From an uncultured Victivallales bacterium (lineage in GTDB: Bacteria; Verrucomicrobiota; Lentisphaeria; Victivallales; UBA1829): a stretch of 33,069 nt of DNA. Numbering within the stretch: position 1 is the stretch's first letter; each line of letters opens with the position of its first letter. The position numbers were made by a program, and so were the translations under genes. Location: the NCBI GenBank assembly GCA_934661375.1, contig CAKUJH010000036.1, positions 1-33,069 of the forward strand, read 5' to 3'. Below are positions 8,900-16,380 of the stretch, one piece after another. The notes below the pieces were generated by a model. That model had not been told where the DNA came from. It was given only the letters and a program-made list of their open reading frames with translations, and did not search any database.

Positions 8900-11035
8900 A
8901 TGAGGATACGTGTGTTTACCGGATTGCTGGCCGCAGTCTGTTGTATATTGCTGACAGCGGTCCGTATGCTGCCGTGGGATTGGGGTGCGGGTTTGACACT
9001 GCTTGCACTGGCGTTCGGATTGCCGGCAGCCGGGAAAAAATCAGAGCCGCAAACCGCCGCGCTGGACTTGCCCCGGCTTCCGGATGGCCGAATGGCGTTT
9101 ATACGCAAATGGCTGGTTCGTATTGTAGTCTGCGCCTCATTGATCTGCTTTTGGGCATCCTGGTCTCTGGCATTTCCGCCTCATTCCGCAGCTTATGATT
9201 CGATTTCTCTGGATTTGAATTCTCCGCAGGAACTGGGGTATACCCGTAAAGTATGCAGCGACGATGGGTTGTGGAAAATTCATGGAAGGTTCAGCCGCGG
9301 GATGGTTGTTTATGGAAACGGCAGACGGCTGTCGCCTGCAGCTGACCGCGCCGCAGTGTTCAAAGATTCCAGCCTCTATTATAATGGCAAAGTCTATATC
9401 GAAGTGTCGAAAGACATCCGCAATTTGACTGCATTCGGGAAACGCAGTATTTTCCGCTGGCTGTCGCAGCCATGGTGGCTGCTGGCTGTTTTTCTGCTGA
9501 TCTGTCTTTGGAGTTCTCTCTGCGAACGCGGACTGATTGCTGCGAGGCTGGCACCGTCGTGTTCTTCGGGAAAATTACTGACCGGGCTGTTTGTCCTGGC
9601 TTCTTTTTGCATAATTGCTTATATGTATAATGAACTTCTGCCGCTGAAACACGCGGTGGATGGTCCGCATTATTTAGGATTCACGGAAGGAAACACGATA
9701 GAGAAAGCGTTGTTTTCATACCGGACACCGGGATATCCGCTGCTGCTGAAATGGACGGCGGCATTTGCTCCGTTGAGTTTCAATTTTCTGATTGTGGTTC
9801 AGTACGGGCTGTTTGTCCTGGCACTCAGCTGGCTGCTGCTGGAACTGCACGCCATGCGGCTTTCTTCGGCGGCGTGTTTTGTACTGTTCATTATTTTTTC
9901 CCAGTACATGTTCTGTTATCATAATTTCATGCTGGCGGATTCACCCGGTCTTTCGGGAATTATTCTGCTGCTGGCGATGGGGCTGATGCTGTTCCGGAAA
10001 ATATCCTGCGGGGTGAGCTTCGGAAAATTGTTCCGTCTGAATGTATTTGCCGCGCTGGTGGTATTTCTGCAGCTGATGATTAAACCGTTTCCCGGTACGG
10101 TCTTCATTCCTGCCGGAATGCTGTTTCTGCTGTATGCCAGGCGTCTGGAATGGAAAAAAGCATTTCAATATGGAATTCTTTTTTCTGCGGTATGCCTGAT
10201 TCTGCCGCTGCTTTTTTGTTCATACCGATACATGCGGACAGGTGATTTCAACTTTGCCTCGCTTTCTTCCTTTCAGATGTCGTCGACAGCGATTATTCTT
10301 GCGGAGCCATCGCGTTTTTCGGAATTGAAACCGGAAATCCGGCAGTCGGTGGAGTTGATTATTTCCGAAACTCTGGCGCAGAATCCGGATCTGAAATGGC
10401 CGATTCAGCTGGAAGCTCCGGATTTCAAGAGTTCTGATTATGAAAAATACGCCAACCGCATCATGTATCATCCGGGATTGAGGAACGGTTCCTGGCTCAA
10501 ACCGCTGAATATGTCCCAATATCCTTCGCTGGATGTCGGGCTGGAGCTGGAATGCAAAAAACTGTTGAAAGAACTGCTGCCGGCAATCAATCTGCATAAA
10601 TTTTCTCTGCTGCAGAAAAAGTATCTGGAAGAATTGTGGTCTTATCTGAAATACCCGCGAATCAGCCGGGAACTTTTTGCGGAAAATTCTCCGTTCGGAA
10701 AAACTTCGCGGGTGTTGTTCCTGTTTCTGATTCCGCTGTCTCTGGCAGTGTATTTTGCCCGTTGGACCGGCGACAGAACTTTCTTTACGCTGCTGTATGT
10801 TTTCTGCGCGGTTGCATTTCTCGGCGCGTGCGGGACAGTTTCAACTTTTCTGCTGGTGACTCCGTTCATAGAAGTCAGGCGCGAGATGATTGGTTTGTTC
10901 AGTGTGTATTTTGGAACTTTCGGGCTGATTGCCGCAAGTTTCTGGCTGTTGTCATGCCATATTTTCCGTGCTGCTCTTCCTGTGTTGCAGCATCTGCTGA
11001 ATTTTTATACGGTAAAGGAATCTTCCCATGAATGA
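8900..11035 (+). CDS. GT-C type membrane glycosyltransferase (PMT/ArnT-like)
   Basis: A 711-residue integral membrane protein. It has two N-terminal hydrophobic segments (about 5-45), another near 72-95, one near 192-210, and about eight or nine more between 230 and 700. A short DGPHYLGF stretch near 254 sits in the first large outer loop, where GT-C enzymes usually carry an acidic catalytic residue, and RTPGYPLLLKW near 273-283 is a typical motif of glycosyltransferase family 39-like proteins. Such enzymes move a sugar from a polyprenyl-phosphate carrier onto a target on the outer face of the inner membrane. The gene overlaps the GtrB-like gene by eight bases, which supports a shared job. 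Target and sugar are unknown; a soluble domain of about 150 residues near 490-640 may recognise the acceptor. Confidence 0.7.
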   Translation: MRIRVFTGLLAAVCCILLTAVRMLPWDWGAGLTLLALAFGLPAAGKKSEPQTAALDLPRLPDGRMAFIRKWLVRIVVCASLICFWASWSLAFPPHSAAYDSISLDLNSPQELGYTRKVCSDDGLWKIHGRFSRGMVVYGNGRRLSPAADRAAVFKDSSLYYNGKVYIEVSKDIRNLTAFGKRSIFRWLSQPWWLLAVFLLICLWSSLCERGLIAARLAPSCSSGKLLTGLFVLASFCIIAYMYNELLPLKHAVDGPHYLGFTEGNTIEKALFSYRTPGYPLLLKWTAAFAPLSFNFLIVVQYGLFVLALSWLLLELHAMRLSSAACFVLFIIFSQYMFCYHNFMLADSPGLSGIILLLAMGLMLFRKISCGVSFGKLFRLNVFAALVVFLQLMIKPFPGTVFIPAGMLFLLYARRLEWKKAFQYGILFSAVCLILPLLFCSYRYMRTGDFNFASLSSFQMSSTAIILAEPSRFSELKPEIRQSVELIISETLAQNPDLKWPIQLEAPDFKSSDYEKYANRIMYHPGLRNGSWLKPLNMSQYPSLDVGLELECKKLLKELLPAINLHKFSLLQKKYLEELWSYLKYPRISRELFAENSPFGKTSRVLFLFLIPLSLAVYFARWTGDRTFFTLLYVFCAVAFLGACGTVSTFLLVTPFIEVRREMIGLFSVYFGTFGLIAASFWLLSCHIFRAALPVLQHLLNFYTVKESSHE

Positions 11036-11981
11036 AAAAATGCTTTCTCTGATTTTGCTGTCTTATTACAGTCAGGACCGCATCGAAAGATGCTATGACC
11101 GGGTTTCTGAACTGCTGAACCGGGAAAACATCCCGTTCGAATTCATTGTCATGGACGACGGTTCAAAGGACCGGTCTTATGACATGGCTCTTGCTCTGGA
11201 AAAGAAACATTCCAATGTGTATGCTTACCGGCTGAGCCGGAACTATACCAGTCATTATTCCATATTTGCCGGATTGTCGGTCTGCTCCGGAGCCTGCGCC
11301 ATGCCCATGGTCGATGACGAGCAGCAGCCGTATCAGACGATCGTGGACATGTACCGGCTGTGGGAACAGGGGCATAAGATTATCATTCCGCACCGGATCA
11401 GCCGGGATGATCCGCCGGTGAGCAAGTTGTTTTCGCAGCTTTATTATTCGTTCATGAACCGTTTTTCGGAAGTGAAGTATCCGGAGGGCGGAGCCGATCT
11501 GTTTTTCATAGACAGGGAGGTGATCGACATTCTGAACACGCGGATTCACCCGATCAACACTTCTTCGATTTCCGAAGTTCTGCGTCTGGGGTTCGATCCG
11601 TATTTTTACGGCTATGAACGTCCTCTTGGGTTGAATAAAAACAGGAGCCGTTGGACATTCCGGAAGAAATGGCGTTTGGCGAAGGACAATTTCTTTTCCG
11701 CTTCCACGGCGCCGATCCGGCTGATTACTTTCCTTGGTGGCTTTTCGTTTGCTCTGTCGATTGCCGGGTCGGTGTTTTATACGTACATCGCATTGTTCGG
11801 CAACCATCAGTTCTGGGGAAAACAGGTTCCCGGCTGGACATCCATCATTTTGCTGATCGCATTTTTCGGCGGTATGATCATGCTGTCGCTGGGGATCATT
11901 GCCGAATACGTCTGGCGGATTTACGAAGAAGTCAAGGCGCGTCCCGGATACATTATCCGAAAGAAGGATGACCGGAAATGA
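11028..11981 (+). CDS. GT2 family polyprenyl-phosphate glycosyltransferase (GtrB/DPM1-like)
   Basis: A 317-residue cytoplasmic-face enzyme expected to transfer a sugar from a nucleotide donor to undecaprenyl phosphate. The GT-A fold shows MDDGSKDRSYDMA near 43-55 and a metal-site block VDDEQQPYQ near 91-99, the counterpart of the DLQDPP motif of dolichol-phosphate mannose synthases. Two membrane helices lie near 230-255 and 270-298, as in GtrB. The start ATG overlaps the previous stop (ATGAATGA) and has AAGGAA upstream; the next gene starts within its stop codon. The specific sugar cannot be read from the sequence. The context suggests an acylated 3-amino-deoxyhexose. Confidence 0.82.
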   Translation: MNEKMLSLILLSYYSQDRIERCYDRVSELLNRENIPFEFIVMDDGSKDRSYDMALALEKKHSNVYAYRLSRNYTSHYSIFAGLSVCSGACAMPMVDDEQQPYQTIVDMYRLWEQGHKIIIPHRISRDDPPVSKLFSQLYYSFMNRFSEVKYPEGGADLFFIDREVIDILNTRIHPINTSSISEVLRLGFDPYFYGYERPLGLNKNRSRWTFRKKWRLAKDNFFSASTAPIRLITFLGGFSFALSIAGSVFYTYIALFGNHQFWGKQVPGWTSIILLIAFFGGMIMLSLGIIAEYVWRIYEEVKARPGYIIRKKDDRK

Positions 11982-12397
11982 CCCTGCTGAACCGAATGAA
12001 AAAAACAGCGGTGCGATTCAGCGGATTTTCGCTGATCGGGCTTGCCAATACTTTTCTTTCCATGCTGCTGATCTTTGTGCTGAACCGGATTTGCGGAGTT
12101 CATTATCTGATTTCGTATGCAGCGGCATATGTCCTGACTGTGCTGCTATCGTATGCGGCAAATGCTCTCTGGGTTTTTCATGTCGGTCTGGCTCTGGCTG
12201 ATTGCATTCGTTTTGTCATGACCTATATTTCAGGGATGCTGCTGGGAATGGGGCTGCTGCGGCTTGGCCGGTATGTTTTCCCCTGTCTGGATGAAACATT
12301 GTTGAGTTACTGTGTGATTCCCGTGACAACGGTCTGGAATTTCTGGTTTGTGAATAAAGTATTGTCTGGCAAAAAGAAAGAGGTGTCTCATGCCTGA
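11978..12397 (+). CDS. GtrA-family membrane protein (probable lipid-linked sugar flippase)
   Basis: 139 residues with four predicted membrane helices (about 13-34, 41-62, 72-95, 102-128), the size and topology of the GtrA family. These proteins are thought to flip undecaprenyl-phosphate sugars across the inner membrane. The N-terminal FSGFSLIGLANTFLSMLLIF and the VWNFWFVNKVL end fit the family. It overlaps the GtrB-like gene by four bases and the next gene by eight, so translation is probably coupled. With the GT-C and GT2 genes it completes a three-part GtrA/GtrB/Gtr-type system. Confidence 0.82.
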   Translation: MTLLNRMKKTAVRFSGFSLIGLANTFLSMLLIFVLNRICGVHYLISYAAAYVLTVLLSYAANALWVFHVGLALADCIRFVMTYISGMLLGMGLLRLGRYVFPCLDETLLSYCVIPVTTVWNFWFVNKVLSGKKKEVSHA

Positions 12398-13328
12398 TTC
12401 TTCTGTTTTTGTTCATCCGCAGGGCATTGTCGATGAAGGTGCAAGCATCGGCGCCGGGACGCGTGTCTGGGCTTGGGCGCATGTGCTTTCCGGTGCGAAA
12501 GTCGGTCGCGACTGCAACTTGTGCGATCATACGTTCATCGAAGGAAACGTGGTGCTGGGCGACCGGGTTACGGTCAAATGCGGCGTATATATCTGGGATG
12601 GAGTAACCGCAGGAAACGATGTGTTCATCGGTCCGTCCGTCACGTTTACAAACGACAAATTCCCGCGCAGCCGTCAATGGCCTGAGGAATATGGAAAAAC
12701 GAGGATTTGCGATGGTGCTTCGATTGGAGCGAATGCCACGATTCTGCCGGTTACGATCGGGGCTTGCGCCATGGTCGGGGCAGGGGCGGTGGTGACCAAA
12801 GATGTGCCGCCGTATGCAATCGTGGTCGGCAATCCGGCACGCATCGTCGGTTATGCCAATGCTGTGGACATGTCCGCCGCTGCTCAGGAAAAAACAGAAA
12901 AACATGTATCCGGCGGAGAAAGCAAGACCGGTGCCAGACTTTATTCTCTGCCTCATTTTGCTGATTTGCGCGGTAATTTGTGTGTGCTGGAATTTGAGAA
13001 AATTCTGCCGTTTCCGGTAAAACGCATATTCTACACCTACGGCGTCAAATCAACGGAAGTCCGCGGCGAACACGCCCATAAAAAATGCGAACAGTTCCTG
13101 ATCGCCGTTGCCGGTTCTCTGCATGTATTGGTGGACAACGGAACATACCGTGAAGATTTCGTGCTGGATTCACCCGCACAGGGACTGCATCTGCGGTCCG
13201 GCTGCTGGGGAATTCAGTATAAACATTCGCCGGATTGTGTCCTGCTGGTACTGGCGTCGCGTGAATACGAGGCGGATGACTATATCCGGAATTACAATGA
13301 TTTTTTACAATATAAAGGGCTTCGATAA
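12390..13328 (+). CDS. fused hexapeptide acyltransferase and dTDP-sugar 3,4-ketoisomerase (FdtD/WxcM-like)
   Basis: A 312-residue bifunctional protein. Residues about 1-165 form a left-handed beta-helix acyltransferase with hexapeptide turns, FTNDKFPRSRQWPEEYGKT and GAGAVVTKDVPPYAIVVGNP. Residues about 180-312 are a cupin of the FdtA/QdtA type with RGEHAHKKCEQF (His228 and His230), LHLRSGCWG and DDYIRNYNDF. The cupin makes dTDP-3-keto-6-deoxyhexose from the 4-keto form; the acyltransferase would N-acylate the amino sugar made by the aminotransferase encoded next. Such fusions are known as WxcM in Xanthomonas and FdtD in Shewanella. Start ATG 12390 has AGAGGTG upstream. The genes for the earlier dTDP-glucose steps are not in this window. 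Confidence 0.88.
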   Translation: MPDSSVFVHPQGIVDEGASIGAGTRVWAWAHVLSGAKVGRDCNLCDHTFIEGNVVLGDRVTVKCGVYIWDGVTAGNDVFIGPSVTFTNDKFPRSRQWPEEYGKTRICDGASIGANATILPVTIGACAMVGAGAVVTKDVPPYAIVVGNPARIVGYANAVDMSAAAQEKTEKHVSGGESKTGARLYSLPHFADLRGNLCVLEFEKILPFPVKRIFYTYGVKSTEVRGEHAHKKCEQFLIAVAGSLHVLVDNGTYREDFVLDSPAQGLHLRSGCWGIQYKHSPDCVLLVLASREYEADDYIRNYNDFLQYKGLR

Positions 13329-14422
13329 TGCAGTTTCTGGACATGCTGGCTCCATACCGCGAGCTGAAAAATGAATTGGATGAAGCGTATTTCCGTTTCA
13401 TGAACTCCGGCTGGTACGTACTGGGTCCGGAAGTGGAAAATTTTGAGAAACACTGGGCCGATTTCTGTGGAACCGGGTACTGCGTCGGCGTATCCAACGG
13501 ACTGGATGCCCTGTGTCTGGGATTGGAAGCGGGCGGTGTCAAACCCGGAGATGAAGTGATTGTGCCGTCCAATACCTACATCGCCACCTGGCTGGCAATT
13601 TCACAGATCGGCGCCGTTCCTGTTCCTGTGGAACCTTCATGGCGGACATACAATCTTGACCCCGCGAAAATCGAAGCCGCCATCACGCATAAAACGACGG
13701 CCATTGCCGTTGTGCATCTTTATGGAACTCCTGCGGATATGGATCCGATTATGAAAATAGCGGAAAAGCATCATCTTTTCGTTCTGGAGGATAATGCACA
13801 GTCGCAGGGCGCATGGTATCACGGACGCCGGACCGGCAATCTGGGGCACGCCGCTGCATTCAGTTTTTATCCGGCGAAAAATATCGGCGCATTTGGGGAG
13901 GCTGGCGGTGTTACCACCAATGATCCCGCGATTGCCGACCGGATTCGGGTGTTGCGCAATTACGGCTCCCGCATCAAATATCATAACGAAGTCAAAGGTT
14001 ACAACCGCCGTATTGATGCTCTTCAGGCGGCGTTTCTGTCGGTCAAAATTCCGCATCTGGATGAATGGAATGCACGTCGCCGGAAGGTTGCGTCTGTATA
14101 TTTCGAGGGGCTTGCAGATGTGCCGGGGGTGATCCTGCCGCCGTCCGCCCTGGAAGAAAGTGTATGGCATCAGTTCATTATCCGGGTGAAAAACCGGGAT
14201 GATGTCCAGGTCAGACTGAAAGCGGAAGGAATCCCGACCATGATTCATTATCCGATTCCTCCCCATCTTTCGGAGGCGTACGCGGATATGAAATTCAAAC
14301 GCGGAGATTTCCCGGTTGCGGAGGAAATGGCGGATACGTTCCTCAGTCTGCCCATTGGACCGCACATGCCGGAAGACGATGTTCATACGGTGATTCGCGC
14401 CGTGAAAAAAGTTCTTGCCTGA
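13328..14422 (+). CDS. DegT/DnrJ/EryC1 sugar aminotransferase (FdtB/QdtB-like)
   Basis: A PLP-dependent aminotransferase of 364 residues, the usual length. The PLP-binding Lys is expected at about 184 in FSFYPAKNIGAFGEAGG; EDNAQSQGA upstream supplies the cofactor Asp and its neighbours. The N-terminal LAPYRELKNELDEAYFRFM and C-terminal GIPTMIHYPIPPHLSEAY are typical of FdtB/QdtB enzymes that aminate C3 of dTDP-3-keto-6-deoxyhexoses. It starts one base inside the stop of the ketoisomerase gene, so the product of one enzyme is the substrate of the other. Stereochemistry (Fuc3N or Qui3N type) cannot be decided. Confidence 0.9.
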   Translation: MQFLDMLAPYRELKNELDEAYFRFMNSGWYVLGPEVENFEKHWADFCGTGYCVGVSNGLDALCLGLEAGGVKPGDEVIVPSNTYIATWLAISQIGAVPVPVEPSWRTYNLDPAKIEAAITHKTTAIAVVHLYGTPADMDPIMKIAEKHHLFVLEDNAQSQGAWYHGRRTGNLGHAAAFSFYPAKNIGAFGEAGGVTTNDPAIADRIRVLRNYGSRIKYHNEVKGYNRRIDALQAAFLSVKIPHLDEWNARRRKVASVYFEGLADVPGVILPPSALEESVWHQFIIRVKNRDDVQVRLKAEGIPTMIHYPIPPHLSEAYADMKFKRGDFPVAEEMADTFLSLPIGPHMPEDDVHTVIRAVKKVLA

Positions 14423-14483
14423 AGAATGGAAACTTTCCCGGCTGACTGTACGCAGCATCAGAAATTTTCGCGGAGAAAATTGC

Positions 14484-15449
14484 ATGACAGATAGAATACA
14501 GATCGCAATTCTGGGGGCAGGGGCGATGGGCTGTCTCTACGCGGCATACCTTGCACGCAACCCCGCCGTTCAGCTGACGCTGATCTGTCATTCTGCCGAA
14601 GAAGCCGCTCTGCTTCGCCGCCGGGGCATTCTTATCACTGAAAACGGAAAACAGACCGCCATTCCGGTTCAGACTGCGGTTTCCGGTGTGCCGCATCCTC
14701 CGGCAGACTTCCTGTTCCTGTTTGTCAAGGCACACACCACGGCGGCGGCTCTGGATGACAATCCCGGTCTGATTTCTCCGCAGACAATTGTCGTTTCCCT
14801 GCAGAATGGACTGCTTTATCCTGAACTGGCGCAGCGTTTTGCTCCGGAACAGCTGGTCGTCGGCATTTCCTGTCACAACAGCACCCGTCTGGAACCCGGC
14901 AGCATTTTTCATGCGGCGGAAGGTGAAACGCGTTTCGGCTCTCCCGCAGGATTTGCAGCCTCCACGGAAAAAACATGCAGTCTGTTCCATGGCACCGGGC
15001 TGTCCGTCACGGCGGATTCCGATGTCCGCCGGACCATCTGGCGCAAACTGTTTGTCAACATGGCAATCAATCCGCTGACTGCGCTGTTTCAGGAACGGAA
15101 CGGCTTCATTGTCCGGAATCCGGTTTGCCGGAAATGGACGGAGCGGCTGGCGGATGAAGCATTGAAAACTGCGGCAGCTGAAGGGATCCAGTTTGACCGG
15201 GCGGAGATTCTGGCGCATATTTTTTCGGTGGCGGGGGCAACTGCCGCCGGACGTTCCAGCATGTTTCAGGATCGGCTCGGCGGACGCCGTACGGAGATTG
15301 ACTACATCTGCGGCGCAGTGGCCCGTCTGGCGGCGCTTCACGGGTTGGAAGCTCCTTGCAATGCCCGGTTGACCGCTCTGGTTCATGACGTCGAAAACGG
15401 CGAAAGCCCTGTCCCCGGATGGGAAAAATTCGCCGGAAAAAATCCGTAA
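14484..15449 (+). CDS. panE: 2-dehydropantoate 2-reductase
   Basis: Reduces ketopantoate to pantoate with NADPH in pantothenate and CoA synthesis. It has 321 residues from ATG 14484, which has GGAG upstream; an earlier in-frame codon at 14415 would add 23 residues and is not preferred. The Rossmann motif ILGAGAMGCLYAAYLA is at the N-terminus. KAHTTAAAL, WRKLFVNMAINPLTALF (conserved Lys and Asn) and GRRTEIDYICGAV (conserved Glu) follow in order. It lies 61 bases after the aminotransferase and probably shares its transcript, though a role in glycosylation is not expected. Related ApbA/PanE-like reductases of unknown substrate exist, so the exact substrate is slightly uncertain. Confidence 0.85.
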   Translation: MTDRIQIAILGAGAMGCLYAAYLARNPAVQLTLICHSAEEAALLRRRGILITENGKQTAIPVQTAVSGVPHPPADFLFLFVKAHTTAAALDDNPGLISPQTIVVSLQNGLLYPELAQRFAPEQLVVGISCHNSTRLEPGSIFHAAEGETRFGSPAGFAASTEKTCSLFHGTGLSVTADSDVRRTIWRKLFVNMAINPLTALFQERNGFIVRNPVCRKWTERLADEALKTAAAEGIQFDRAEILAHIFSVAGATAAGRSSMFQDRLGGRRTEIDYICGAVARLAALHGLEAPCNARLTALVHDVENGESPVPGWEKFAGKNP

Positions 15450-15461
15450 AATGAAAAAAAA

Positions 15462-15493
15462 CGGTTTTTTGACGTCAAAACCGCAACTTTTTA
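15462..15493 (+). terminator. hairpin terminator after panE
   Basis: Arms CGGTTTT (15462-15468) and AAAACCG (15477-15483) enclose a further self-complementary core, followed by a short T run (15488-15492). It begins 13 bases after the panE stop and separates the glycosylation operon from the secretin locus. Confidence 0.5.
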
Positions 15494-15515
15494 CTAAAAT
15501 AATTGTGTCATTGAC

Positions 15516-15544
15516 TTGACAGATGGCTTTCCGGAATGTATTGT
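15516..15544 (+). promoter_or_regulatory. promoter of the Amuc_1098-1102-like locus
   Basis: TTGACA (15516-15521), 17-base spacer, TATTGT (15539-15544), about 60 bases before the ATG at 15603. No further promoter is obvious inside the six-gene run, so it probably drives the whole operon. Confidence 0.5.
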
Positions 15545-15602
15545 GCCGATGTTGCAAATGTGCGCCACGGAAACCGCGCACGGAAATGGAAACGAGAGCA
15601 AT

Positions 15603-16361
15603 ATGAAAATTCGTTGTTTGTTGTTGATGCTGGTTCTGGCTTTTGCCGGAGGTGTTCTGTCTGCCCAGACATCATCCCGCTCAGGAGCCGGAAAGGACGC
15701 GTTCGGCGTGCCCGCCGATTCCATCACGGTCGATATTTCCCTGCAGAGAGCTCCGGTCTATTCCGTGGACAGCAAACGGACCCGCCTCGGCGCCGGCAAT
15801 GTTCCCGACAATGCGAAACAGTGGCTGGTCAATGATATTTCCTTCCGCTTCAATTCCCGTTCCGGACGCGACGCCGGACCGGTTCTCCTTTACGGTTTGA
15901 AAGTGGTTCTGTGTCTGTATGTCCCCGCTTCCGGCGGCGGACGCGGTGATTCCCAGCTGTTCTTCGGGATGCAGGAACTCCATTGTGTCCTGGTTGATCC
16001 CGCCGCCAGAACCCGCCGTTACTGGGCTTCCCTGTTCATGCCCCCGAATTTCGTTTACGCTTTCTTTCCGGAAGACCGCAACGGAAAATATAATCTCAGA
16101 GCCCTGGAGGGCGCGATCCTGATCGTGGACCGCAACGGCGTGATCCTCGGTCGCAAAGCCTTCGCTTTCAAAGGAAAAGTGTCGAACAAACAGACCGCTG
16201 CTCTGCTGGATGCAGTGGAAAAATTCAATAATGCACCGGGTTCCCGTCCCGTGATGCTTTGGCCGCGGGAAAAAACCCCGTGGGCATGGGTTGACGCCGA
16301 CCGCTACGAGCTGCCGGCTGTCAACTTTTCTTTCAGTAACACTGGACGCACTGTCAATTAA
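15603..16361 (+). CDS. secreted envelope protein, Amuc_1102-like
   Basis: 252 residues from ATG 15603. This start gives a clean signal peptide (MKIRC, hydrophobic core, cleavage after about LSA at 20), whereas the frame's earlier TTG at 15516 lies within the promoter. The mature part is beta-rich with no membrane segment: paired strands around VLLYGLKVVLCLYVPAS, ELHCVLVD, RYWASLFMPPNFVYAFF and GAILIVDRNGVILGRKAF. It is the first gene of the pilus-like locus and, in place and character, matches Amuc_1102 of Akkermansia. Function is unknown; an assembly or periplasmic role alongside the secretin is likely. The assignment rests on synteny and general features more than on a clear motif. Confidence 0.62.
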   Translation: MKIRCLLLMLVLAFAGGVLSAQTSSRSGAGKDAFGVPADSITVDISLQRAPVYSVDSKRTRLGAGNVPDNAKQWLVNDISFRFNSRSGRDAGPVLLYGLKVVLCLYVPASGGGRGDSQLFFGMQELHCVLVDPAARTRRYWASLFMPPNFVYAFFPEDRNGKYNLRALEGAILIVDRNGVILGRKAFAFKGKVSNKQTAALLDAVEKFNNAPGSRPVMLWPREKTPWAWVDADRYELPAVNFSFSNTGRTVN

Positions 16362-16380
16362 GTAAGGAGTGACAAGACGC

